Positions 35,867-42,997 of a DNA stretch of 64,000 nt are shown one piece after another (position 1 is the first letter of the stretch; the number at the start of each line of letters is the position of its first letter). The notes beneath the pieces are model-generated. The model was not told where the DNA came from. It saw only the letters and a list, made by a program, of their open reading frames with translations, and did not search any database. Source of the DNA: Bacteroidales bacterium (lineage in GTDB: Bacteria > Bacteroidota > Bacteroidia > Bacteroidales > VadinHA17); contig WXFD01000013.1 in assembly GCA_009877105.1 (NCBI GenBank), positions 1 through 64,000 of the forward strand. Direction: 5' to 3'. Both the position numbers and the translations under genes were made by a program.

Positions 35867-36799
35867 ATGCCGCTAAATATCTCCGACAATCTGCCTGCAG
35901 TCAGGATCCTTGAAGACGAGAATATTTTCGTAATGAAGGAAACCAGGGCGCTGCATCAGGACATAAGGCCTCTGCAGATCCTGATATTCAATCTCATGCC
36001 GGTAAAGATCACGACCGAAACACAGATCCTTAGGCTTCTTTCAAACACACCCCTCCAGGTTGAGATCACCCTCATCTATACAAAAATGCATCTTTCAAAG
36101 AATACTCCCAGGGAACATCTGGATGCATTCTACAAAACATTCGATGATGTTTCACGCCATAAGTACGATGGTATGATCATCACCGGCGCGCCTATCGAAC
36201 ACCTTGAATTTGAACAGGTGGATTACTGGGAAGAGATGACCAGGATAATGAAATGGGCCGATCATCATGTTACCTCAACCATGTTCATTTGCTGGGCATC
36301 ACAGGCTGGCCTGTATTATCATTACGGGATCCCGAAATACATGGTGGGAGAGAAAATATTTGGCGTGTTCAATCACCGCATCTATAACAAAACCAACATC
36401 CTGATGAGAGGTTTTGATGATGAGTTTCTTGCACCCCATTCACGGTACACTGAAGTCAGGAGGGAAGATATCGAAAAGGTCAGTGAGCTTGAAATACTGG
36501 CCGATTCGGATGAAGCAGGTATTTACCTGGTTGCTTCAAGGGATCTGAAAAGGGTCTTTGTCACAGGTCATTCAGAATATGATCCGCTGACCCTCAAGTC
36601 GGAATATGACAGGGATATTGCCAAAGGTCTTGATATCAGGGTACCGAAGAATTATTTTCCCCATGATGATCCCCTTAAACAGCCGATGGTAAGATGGAGG
36701 AGCCATGCAAACCTGCTTTTTTCAAACTGGCTGAACTACTGCGTTTACCAGATCACTCCCTACATCCTGGAGAACGGGGGGAAACCTGATACAGCCTGA
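35867..36799 (+). CDS. metA: Homoserine O-acetyltransferase, MetA type
   Basis: This 310-residue enzyme acylates L-homoserine in methionine synthesis. The catalytic cysteine is C142 (MFICWASQ), and the H235/E237 pair occurs in TGHSEYD. Residue 111, known to set acyl-donor choice in this family, is Glu (TGAPIE), which predicts acetyl-CoA rather than succinyl-CoA. The frame extends upstream to a GTG, but the ATG at 35867 ([12 protein letters not shown]) matches the family start exactly. It is the only clear methionine-pathway enzyme in the window besides the one-carbon module at 16911-20727, to which it may be metabolically linked. Confidence 0.95.
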   Translation: MPLNISDNLPAVRILEDENIFVMKETRALHQDIRPLQILIFNLMPVKITTETQILRLLSNTPLQVEITLIYTKMHLSKNTPREHLDAFYKTFDDVSRHKYDGMIITGAPIEHLEFEQVDYWEEMTRIMKWADHHVTSTMFICWASQAGLYYHYGIPKYMVGEKIFGVFNHRIYNKTNILMRGFDDEFLAPHSRYTEVRREDIEKVSELEILADSDEAGIYLVASRDLKRVFVTGHSEYDPLTLKSEYDRDIAKGLDIRVPKNYFPHDDPLKQPMVRWRSHANLLFSNWLNYCVYQITPYILENGGKPDTA

Positions 36800-36846
36800 T
36801 TCCGGGATTTCCTGACCTTCCTGACAGAACACATGTAAAAATTTCC

Positions 36847-36894
36847 GACATGTCATTCTGACATGTCATTTGTTATTTGTATGTCAATTTGACA
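36847..36894 (+). promoter_or_regulatory. TGACA/TGTCA inverted-repeat cluster before hsp20
   Basis: Three palindromes follow each other: GACATGTC (36847-36854), TGACATGTCA (36859-36868) and TGTCAATTTGACA (36882-36894). All share TGTC/GACA half-sites. They lie about 150 bases before the hsp20 start. They could be operator sites for a regulator I cannot name. They do not match CIRCE. Confidence 0.45.
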
Positions 36895-37047
36895 CTTTAT
36901 TTGTTTTCCTGCCAGTATACTGGAATCCAGGTGATTAAAGTCATATTGCCCCTTCTCAGCGGTGCTTAACCATGAATGGTACATCGTTTGACTATTCATG
37001 GTCAGAAGTAAAAAAATGTTTAACATAAAATAATGGAGGATTTCACC

Positions 37048-37485
37048 ATGGCACTTGTAAAATTCACAAACCGTTATCCGTCGTTCTTCGATCGTTTCTT
37101 CGACAGCGAATTGTTTGACTGGACGAGCCGCAACTACTCTGAAACCAACACCACTATTCCGTCGGTGAACATTAAGGAAAGTGATGATGATTTTGAAGTT
37201 GAGATGGCTGCTCCGGGCTTCACGAAAAATGATTTCAGGGTGGAGCTGAACCATGATATTCTCACGGTTTCTTCCGAAAAGAAGGTCGAAAACGAGACCA
37301 GGGAAGGACAGGAGTTCACTAAGCGTGAATTCAGCTACCAGTCGTTCTGCCGCTCATTCACGCTGCCGCACACCGTCGACAATCAGAAAATTTCGGCAAC
37401 CTACGAAAACGGCATCCTGAAGGTTCTTATACCCAAGAAGGAGGAAGCCAGGACCAGGCCCCCGAGAACCATCGAGATCAGCTAA
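37048..37485 (+). CDS. Small heat-shock protein, Hsp20/IbpA family
   Basis: This 145-residue alpha-crystallin-domain chaperone holds unfolding proteins for refolding by DnaK/ClpB. The domain spans about residues 35-140, with VNIKESDDDFEVEMAAPGF at its start and NGILKVLIPKK near its end (the conserved GxLxxxxPK region), followed by an IxI-like EIS tail. The frame also has an ATG at 37033, but a good Shine-Dalgarno GGAGG (37035-37039) lies eight bases before the ATG at 37048, which is therefore preferred. It is likely stress-induced and monocistronic, with its own terminator. Confidence 0.92.
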   Translation: MALVKFTNRYPSFFDRFFDSELFDWTSRNYSETNTTIPSVNIKESDDDFEVEMAAPGFTKNDFRVELNHDILTVSSEKKVENETREGQEFTKREFSYQSFCRSFTLPHTVDNQKISATYENGILKVLIPKKEEARTRPPRTIEIS

Positions 37486-37521
37486 TTTCAGGATTTTCGT
37501 TGCTTGTCGGTTGATTATGGA

Positions 37522-38172
37522 TCAGAGGTGTCCCGTTCGGGCACCTTTTTTTCGTATAATCATAAGTCCGTCCCAGGCCGGCAGGATAACATTTTCGATG
37601 CCGGTTTGCTTCTTTATCATTTCATTGAATTCGATTATACCCCTGGTCTGAGGGTCTCTTTTATCTTTTTCAAGTACTTTTCCTCCCCATAGAACATTGT
37701 CAACCAGGATTAATCCTCCCGTTGCAAGCTTGTTTATTGCCAGGTTGAAATACTCGGCATATTCGCGCTTGTCACCGTCAATATATATGAGATCAAATTT
37801 CATGTCAAGTCCCGGAACAGTATCCTGGGCACGGCCGGTGATCTGAATTACCCGTTCTGCAACACCTGCCTTCCGGAAATAGGAGTTGCTGAAGGCAAGC
37901 AGTTCATCGTTCGGTTCGATGGTAATGATGCGCCCTCCCAGTCTCAGTCCCCTGGCAAGGCAGATTGTGGCATAGCCCGTGAAAGTGCCGATCTCAAGTA
38001 TATTGTGCGAAGCCTTCATTCCTGAAATGAATTCGAGCAGGCGGCCCTGGAGATGACCGCAAATCCTGTTGGGATTGACGAATTTTATATGTGTCTGCCT
38101 GTAAAGATCGTCCAGGACCGGATCGACAGGAGTGTGAAGCTCAAGCAGGAAGTTATCGGGAAATTTCTGCAT
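37522..38172 (-). CDS. Class I SAM-dependent O-methyltransferase (COMT-like)
   Basis: This 216-residue protein is of the bacterial catechol-O-methyltransferase-like family. The AdoMet motif is ILEIGTFTGYATICLARGL, the adenine-binding acidic residue is in IITIEPND, and the metal-binding Asp/Asn are in DLIYIDGDK and ILVDNVLWGG. It transfers methyl to hydroxyl groups of small aromatic compounds; substrate unknown. The gene ends inside the terminator hairpin of the convergent hsp20 gene. It starts two bases after the M16 peptidase gene, so the two are probably one transcript. Confidence 0.9.
   Translation of the reverse strand: MQKFPDNFLLELHTPVDPVLDDLYRQTHIKFVNPNRICGHLQGRLLEFISGMKASHNILEIGTFTGYATICLARGLRLGGRIITIEPNDELLAFSNSYFRKAGVAERVIQITGRAQDTVPGLDMKFDLIYIDGDKREYAEYFNLAINKLATGGLILVDNVLWGGKVLEKDKRDPQTRGIIEFNEMIKKQTGIENVILPAWDGLMIIRKKGARTGHL
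37526..37552 (+). terminator. Rho-independent terminator of hsp20
   Basis: AGGTG-T-CCCG (37526-37535) pairs with CGGG-CACCT (37538-37546) with one bulged base, followed by a T run. The hairpin overlaps the last codons of the convergent O-methyltransferase gene. Confidence 0.75.
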
Positions 38173-38174
38173 TG

Positions 38175-39395
38175 TTACCTGTAAATAAGCGTCGACAGCA
38201 TATCAGGATCGAAAATATCATTGGCTGTTTCCAGAAGATGGGAAGATGAAATATTGTCGATCTTCCTGTATATCTCCCCGGGATCTTCGACTGTATCGAA
38301 GACAAGAAGACTTTTGCCCAGGCTGAGCATAAGGCTTTCATGATTTTCAAATCCCCTGGCAAGGTATCCCTTGATCTGGTTCCGCGCCTTGCCGAGCTGG
38401 ACGATTCCCAGCCTGGTGGTCCTTAATTTGTCAAGCTCCGCCCTGGCCGCCATGATGCTTCTTTCAAGATTCTGATCTTCCGTACCAAAATAAATGGAAA
38501 AAGCCCCGGTGTCACAGTATGGTATATAGCTTGATTCCACATTGTATGCGAGCCCGTTCTTTTCCCTGAGCGAAAGGTTCAGCCGTGAATTCATCCCCTG
38601 CCCGCCCAGGATATTGTTGAGCAGGAACATGCCGGGGCGCCGTTCATCCCTCAGGTTGTAGGCTACATTTCCTATTATGCAGTGGTCCTGGTATGTATCG
38701 AGGTTTTTCGTCAGGCATGCCGGCTTATATGACCATGGAGGTGAAAAGCATTGTCTTCCCTTCATCTCGGGAATATGTTCAAAATATTTCCTGAACAGGG
38801 AAGTAAGCCTTGCATATGAAATGTCGCCGACGGAACAGAATACCATCTGGCTCGTGTTATAGTTCCTTGAAATGAAATCCCGGATTGATCCGGCTGTGAA
38901 ACATTTAACAGTTGACGGGGTGCCGAGGATGCTGTGACCAATTGACCGGCCTGCAAAAATAAGTTCTTCAAAATCATCGAAAATCAGCTCGGCGGGATTA
39001 TCAAGGTATGAATTGATCTCGTCGATGATCACATCTTTTTCTTTCTCGATTTCTTTTTCGGGATAGGTTGAATTGAAAACCATATCGCTTATTATTTCAA
39101 TGGCCCTTTCATAATCGTCCTTAAGGAAGGAAGCATGCACCACTGTTTCTTCCTTGGTTGTGTAGGCATTGAGCTCACCGCCAACATCCTCGAGCCTGCT
39201 GAGAATATGATATGCTTTTCTTTTTGCTGTTCCCTTGAACAGCATGTGTTCGCTGAAATGGGCTAATCCGTGTTCATGTTCCTCCTCGTCACGCGATCCG
39301 GTTCCGATGATCAGTCCGCAATGGGCAACCAGCCCGGTGACCGGGTGATGGACCAGCCTGATACCATTGCCGAGTGTATGGTACAATAACTCCAT
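38175..39395 (-). CDS. M16-family (pitrilysin/MPP-like) zinc peptidase
   Basis: This 406-residue single-chain M16 peptidase has the inverted zinc motif H46-F-S-E49-H50 and the downstream Glu in KDVIIDEINSYLDNP. The open frame extends to 39458, but the sequence matches the family from the ATG at 39395 (MELLYHTLGNGIRLV). No signal peptide is seen, so it is likely cytoplasmic, like the processing-peptidase-type M16B enzymes common in Bacteroidota. Substrates are peptides; the physiological target is unknown. Confidence 0.9.
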   Translation of the reverse strand: MELLYHTLGNGIRLVHHPVTGLVAHCGLIIGTGSRDEEEHEHGLAHFSEHMLFKGTAKRKAYHILSRLEDVGGELNAYTTKEETVVHASFLKDDYERAIEIISDMVFNSTYPEKEIEKEKDVIIDEINSYLDNPAELIFDDFEELIFAGRSIGHSILGTPSTVKCFTAGSIRDFISRNYNTSQMVFCSVGDISYARLTSLFRKYFEHIPEMKGRQCFSPPWSYKPACLTKNLDTYQDHCIIGNVAYNLRDERRPGMFLLNNILGGQGMNSRLNLSLREKNGLAYNVESSYIPYCDTGAFSIYFGTEDQNLERSIMAARAELDKLRTTRLGIVQLGKARNQIKGYLARGFENHESLMLSLGKSLLVFDTVEDPGEIYRKIDNISSSHLLETANDIFDPDMLSTLIYR

Positions 39396-39511
39396 TGCGA
39401 TTTGCCAGGATGCAAAGTTATCACATAGCTGAAATGATTGCAAACAGAAATTTTCCACCTCAAAGTTTTGGTAGAACCGTTTTGAGATTTATATTTGCAT
39501 TCCGAAAAGCA

Positions 39512-39584
<73 letters not shown>

Positions 39585-39585
39585 C

Positions 39586-39668
39586 AGAAAAAGAGTGAGA
39601 GTGAGAGGGGAAACAAGAGTGAGAGTGAGAGTGAGTGAGGAGAAAAGGTGGAGGGGAGCAAGAGTGAG
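39586..39668 (+). repeat. GAGTGAG-rich low-complexity repeat after tRNA-Phe
   Basis: AGAAAAAGAGTGAGAGTGAG starts two bases after the tRNA and continues as interrupted GAGTGA units to about 39668. The same opening follows tRNA-Leu at 46610 and recurs at 47168, 47454 and 47740. Confidence 0.75.
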
Positions 39669-39697
39669 AGCGATGACTGAAGCATCGCTTTTTTTAT
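39669..39697 (+). terminator. Terminator of the tRNA-Phe transcript
   Basis: AGCGATG (39669-39675) pairs with CATCGCT (39683-39689) and is followed by a run of seven T. Confidence 0.8.
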
Positions 39698-39704
39698 TGT
39701 CTGA

Positions 39705-39905
39705 ATGAAGCCGGCCGCAAAAAAGGAGTTTTTCGTTTACGCCCTGGTCAGCCTTACTGACGGGGTGATCTATGTCGGAATAGCAACCGACTGTGAGGCC
39801 AGACTCAAACAGCACAACAGCGGAAAATCAAAATATACCTCCGGACATCGTCCATGGAAACTGTTCTACAAGGAATTTGCTGGTGAAAGCTTTTATCCCT
39901 TGTAG
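39705..39905 (+). CDS. Short GIY-YIG nuclease-like protein, probably truncated
   Basis: This 66-residue protein is the N-terminal part of a GIY-YIG domain: FFVYALVSLTDGVIYVGIA carries the two sheet motifs (here VYAL and VYVG in place of GIY and YIG), and ARLKQHNSGKSKYT holds the conserved Arg and HN-G region. Family members of this UvrC-like small type run to 80-100 residues with a further ERE/K-SG-GR segment. This copy stops at FAGESFYPL, so the catalytic Glu region is missing and it is probably inactive. It lies directly after tRNA-Phe; such genes are often found beside tRNAs in this phylum. Confidence 0.65.
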   Translation: MKPAAKKEFFVYALVSLTDGVIYVGIATDCEARLKQHNSGKSKYTSGHRPWKLFYKEFAGESFYPL

Positions 39906-39961
39906 TCAGTCTCACCACTGACATTATTCCCTGAATTCCTGTTTTACAAAATATTTCTCCA

Positions 39962-40008
39962 TCATTAAAAGACTTTATTGTCTTTTAATGAATTATTACT
40001 TATACTTG
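39962..40008 (+). promoter_or_regulatory. Promoter and overlapping inverted repeat of the RIC gene
   Basis: TCATTAAAAGAC (39962-39973) and GTCTTTTAATGA (39980-39991) are perfect 12-base inverted arms around a six-base loop. A Bacteroidota-type promoter fits across them: TTG at 39978-39980 and TATACTTG at 40001-40008, 20 bases apart, with the gene start at 40036. An inverted repeat covering the -33 element is the layout of an operator. It could instead be a terminator for the gene before it, but no T run follows. Confidence 0.55.
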
Positions 40009-40035
40009 CAGCTGCAATTCATATTATCATAAATA

Positions 40036-40731
40036 ATGGAAAAGAATAATTACAATAACAGGACCCTGGGAGAAATCGTCACTGAAGATTTCAGAACCGC
40101 CGGAATATTTCAGAATGCCGGACTTGATTTCTGCTGCGGAGGTAAGAAACCTCTCGAACAGGCATGCAGGGAGAAAAACATCAGCTTTGAAGAAATAGTG
40201 AGGAAGCTTGAAGATGTGAAAACTGCACCTCAAAACCCCGGCCAGAATTTCAACGAATGGAAGCCTGATTTCCTGGCCGACTATATTGTAAACATCCACC
40301 ACAGTTATGTGAGGAAAAATCTGCCCGAACTTGACTTTTACACCAAAAAGATAGCAGATGTCCACGGCGACAGGCATCCTGAACTGATTGAGGTCGCTGA
40401 CCTGTTCGGCAGGATCAGCGCTGAACTGAAGCAGCACCTTCAGGCAGAGGAGGAAGTACTGTTCCCTGCAATAAAGGAAGCCATGAAGGGAAATTCACCC
40501 AAAGTGAGGGAAACCATAAGTTCAGAAATAGCACGTATGAGCGGTGAGCATGATTTTGTAGGCGGCGCAATGGATAAAATAAATGAAATAACCAATGGTT
40601 ACGAAGTGCCTGCCGATGGCTGCAACACCTATATGGTTGCCTTCCGACTGCTGAATCAGTTCGAAGACGATCTGCATATACACGTCCATCTCGAGAATAA
40701 TATACTTTTTCCCGGGGCATTGACCCTGTAA
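40036..40731 (+). CDS. ric: Iron-sulfur cluster repair di-iron protein (RIC, YtfE/ScdA)
   Basis: This 231-residue protein repairs iron-sulfur clusters damaged by nitric oxide or peroxide. The N-terminal ScdA_N (DUF542) domain (residues ~5-60) has the cysteine pair GLDFCCGGKKPL. The hemerythrin-like domain (~75-230) has di-iron ligand segments IHHSYVRKNLPEL, KQHLQAEEEVLFP, SGEHDFVG and HVHLENNILFP. The length is typical. Expression is probably inducible, given the inverted repeat over its promoter. It is alone between a tRNA-linked region and an unrelated gene. Confidence 0.93.
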   Translation: MEKNNYNNRTLGEIVTEDFRTAGIFQNAGLDFCCGGKKPLEQACREKNISFEEIVRKLEDVKTAPQNPGQNFNEWKPDFLADYIVNIHHSYVRKNLPELDFYTKKIADVHGDRHPELIEVADLFGRISAELKQHLQAEEEVLFPAIKEAMKGNSPKVRETISSEIARMSGEHDFVGGAMDKINEITNGYEVPADGCNTYMVAFRLLNQFEDDLHIHVHLENNILFPGALTL

Positions 40732-41091
40732 TACAAACAACTGCTGCAGTTACCGGCTCCGGGTGCTTTTCAGTATGGCCGCTCCGGCTGCCGGCTGTAA
40801 CAACCTCACTCTGCCTCAGATGGATTTTCAGGTTAGGCAAGTTTGCATCCGCTTTGGGATCCACAATCCGGTTGGAGTCCGGTAAGAGTCGCAGCCTTTT
40901 TTCCCGGCAGATCACAAAATGTGAGTTAATCATTATCATACTGGTACGCTTTTTGATTCATGTATTATTGCTTTCGTTAGCCTGAAAAGAACAGGGAGCG
41001 GAAGTTTCATGGCGCAACAGGATCAGATGTCATGATATTTGCCCGTGATGATATTGCATGGATCAGATAATTCATAATCAGCAGATAAGGG
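40732..41091. other. Intergenic region with no clear feature
   Basis: I see no gene, tRNA or strong hairpin in these 360 bases. They are likely the leader of the exported SH3-like gene. Confidence 0.4.
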
Positions 41092-41730
41092 ATGAAAAGA
41101 CTGGCATTTTCCGTTTTTGCTTTTTTAACATGTGTCGCAGCTTATCCGCAGGAAAAAAATACTGAGATACCGCAGGAATTCGTGAAAAATAAGGATGCGG
41201 CCCAGGACGCACCAGTCACTGCAACAATAAGGTCGGCGACAAGGCTTTTCAGCGACAGGAACGACCTTACATCCGTTATAATGGTAATTCCGAAGGACTC
41301 AACGGTTGTTGTTCTTGGGTCGGTTGAACCTTTCCTGAATGTTACTTTTGCAGGTATGGAAGGTTACATCTATGCGCGTCACGCTGAAGTGCACAAACCA
41401 GTTGCCGCAGCGGAGCCTCCCCTCCCCTCTCCTTCGCAAAGGACCTCAGACGACCGGGATATTCCCTCCACGCGACCCGTTCAGCAGCGGCAAAAGGCAA
41501 GCCGATATGAATATCTTCAGCATAAATATGGAGCCGCATTGGCTTCAGAGCTTTATGCCGGCAAGATATGGAAAGGGATGACAGGACAGATGATCAGGGA
41601 CAGCTGGGGGTCGCCAATTAAGATCAACATGGTTATCAGCGGTAACAATACCAGGGAGGAATGGATTTACCGGAACACATGGCTTTACCTCCGCAACGGC
41701 GAACTCCTGGAATGGGGGCCGGTCAGATGA
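41092..41730 (+). CDS. Exported protein with SH3-like domain
   Basis: This 212-residue protein has a signal peptide (MKRLAFSVFAFLTCVAAYPQ). Residues ~40-105 look like a bacterial SH3 domain (TATIRSATRLFSDRND, STVVVLG, MEGYIYARHAEV). A Pro/Ser-rich linker follows, and the C-terminal ~55 residues (YAGKIWKGMTGQMIRDSWG, then EEWIYRNTWLYLRNG) resemble SmpA/OmlA-like folds. It is likely periplasmic and may bind cell-wall or protein partners. No enzymatic residue is seen. It ends 84 bases before tRNA-Gly. Confidence 0.7.
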   Translation: MKRLAFSVFAFLTCVAAYPQEKNTEIPQEFVKNKDAAQDAPVTATIRSATRLFSDRNDLTSVIMVIPKDSTVVVLGSVEPFLNVTFAGMEGYIYARHAEVHKPVAAAEPPLPSPSQRTSDDRDIPSTRPVQQRQKASRYEYLQHKYGAALASELYAGKIWKGMTGQMIRDSWGSPIKINMVISGNNTREEWIYRNTWLYLRNGELLEWGPVR

Positions 41731-41814
41731 CGCCACCCTTGCCTTCATTCTTTTCACAAATTAGGAACTTAGGTTTGGAGTTATGATTTTTTTTTTAATT
41801 TTGCCGGCGTATCT

Positions 41815-41887
41815 GCGGGAGTAGCTCAGTTGGTAGAGCATAACCTTGCCAAGGTTAGGGTCGCGGGTTCGAGTCCCGTCTCCCGCT
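41815..41887 (+). tRNA. tRNA-Gly (anticodon GCC)
   Basis: The acceptor GCGGGAG pairs with CTCCCGC. The D-arm is AGCTCAGTTGGTAGAGC, the anticodon GCC is at 41848-41850, and the T-arm is GCGGGTTCGAGTCCCG. Discriminator T is at 41887 and no CCA is encoded. Confidence 0.97.
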
Positions 41888-42420
41888 CAAACAGAGCCGC
41901 ATGAAAATGCGGCATTTTTTATTTATGAAAACGACGACATGTTCCACATGGAGGAATATTGAATAAATAAAAAATGACGACGCGACAGCGGCGACTCTGT
42001 TTGATGGTATCCCCAACAGGGTCCGTCGAGCCGCAGGCGAGACAATCCCGTCTCCCGCTCAAACAGAGCCGCATGAAAATGCGGCATTTTTTATTTATGA
42101 AAACGACGACATGTTCCACATGGAGGAGTATTGAATAAATAAAAAATGGCGACGCGACAGCGGCGACTCTGTTTGATGACATCTCCAACAGGGTCCGTCG
42201 AGCCGCAGGCAAGACAATCCCGTCGCTTGCCAGACCGACTCAGGCTATGCCTGAAGGAGGGATGAGGCAATTAAAAAAGAAGGCCACGACAGTGGCCCTT
42301 TTTGTCTGAAAGCATCTCCCAACAGGGTCCGTCGAGCCGCAGGCGAGACAATCCCGTCGCTTGCCAGACCGACTCAGGCTATGCCTGAAGGAGGGATGAG
42401 GCAATTAAAAAGAAGAAGAT
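41874..42420 (+). repeat. Tandem repeats derived from the 3' end of tRNA-Gly
   Basis: The last bases of the tRNA, TCCCGTCTCCCGCTC (41874-41888), recur at 42046-42060, exactly 172 bases on. A third TCCCGTC lies at 42218 (again 172) and a fourth at 42352 (134). Copies one and two also repeat the tRNA terminator (GCCGCAT and ATGCGGC, 41896-41920, and again 172 bases later). Copies two to four are preceded by AGGGTCCGTCGAGCCGCAGG, which starts like the tRNA segment AGGGTCGCGGG before diverging. A hairpin with T run, GGCCAC/GTGGCC, lies at 42282-42302. Confidence 0.85.
41896..41920 (+). terminator. Terminator of tRNA-Gly
   Basis: GCCGCAT (41896-41902) and ATGCGGC (41907-41913) form a 7-bp stem followed by ATTTTTT. 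A second copy occurs 172 bases downstream as part of the tandem repeat. Confidence 0.85.
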
Positions 42421-42444
42421 GTTGCAGATGGGTATTTTTTTATT

Positions 42445-42752
42445 GTCACTTTCTTTTGATCCTCCAAAAGAAAGTGACCAAAGAAAAGGAGGCCGAAAAA
42501 GACAACCGCCCCTGTTTTTCGCCATTTGCGCTGAGGCCATTTCCCGCTCCAAAAAACATGGAGCGGTTCGCGCCTTTTCCGGTCTGCCCGCGCACCGCCG
42601 GATTCAGTATGCTGGTATTGCGACGGGTATTTGTTTTTCCATTAAACTGTTGGCGGCTCTTGAAATTACATATTACGCCCCTTCAGGGCTTATTGTCACT
42701 GGTGATCCTTTCCCCGGCTGTCGCGGGGGGCAAGTGACCAAAGAAAAGGAGC
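42445..42752 (+). repeat. Hairpin repeat pair with GTGACCAAAGAAAAGGAG
   Basis: GTCACTTTCTTTTG (42445-42458) and CAAAAGAAAGTGAC (42465-42478) are perfect 14-base inverted arms. The flanking words TTATTGTCACT and AAGTGACCAAAGAAAAGGAG occur again at 42689-42752 around a different interior. Long frames through this stretch in several registers have no family signature and are explained by the repeat. Confidence 0.7.
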
Positions 42753-42997
42753 CTGTGCGCCGTTGTGCTCAGAATATTGATATCCGGATGGCTTTCACGA
42801 CAGCCCGGTCAGGTCCCGGAGCTTAACTCCGAACATGAATTTTCTTATTTCTTCTGCTAAGCCAATATTCTAGAAAGGCATAAAAACACATTGAGAAAAT
42901 ACCGTAGAAAATTCTGTGTGAATGACAGGCTCCCCGGATTTTTCGTAATTTAGCACTCCAAATACATGTTCAGTTTTCAAACTACAATTTCCCGTCA

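Noticed and set aside
40415..40939. Minus-strand frame of 174 codons over the RIC gene end.
   Set aside because: It is a shadow of the strongly supported RIC gene and has no family pattern.
41874..42060. tRNA-Gly end duplicate as a prophage or island attachment site.
   Set aside because: The copies are tandem at 172 bases with no integrase or cargo between them.
42381..42826. Overlapping plus-strand frames of 118 and 135 codons.
   Set aside because: They lie across the 14-base inverted repeat and its second copy; the products are Pro/Arg/Phe-rich without family pattern, as expected for frames through repeats.
42950..42965. TTTAGCACTC resembling half of a CIRCE element before the M16 lipoprotein gene.
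   Set aside because: The matching GAGTGCTAA half is absent.
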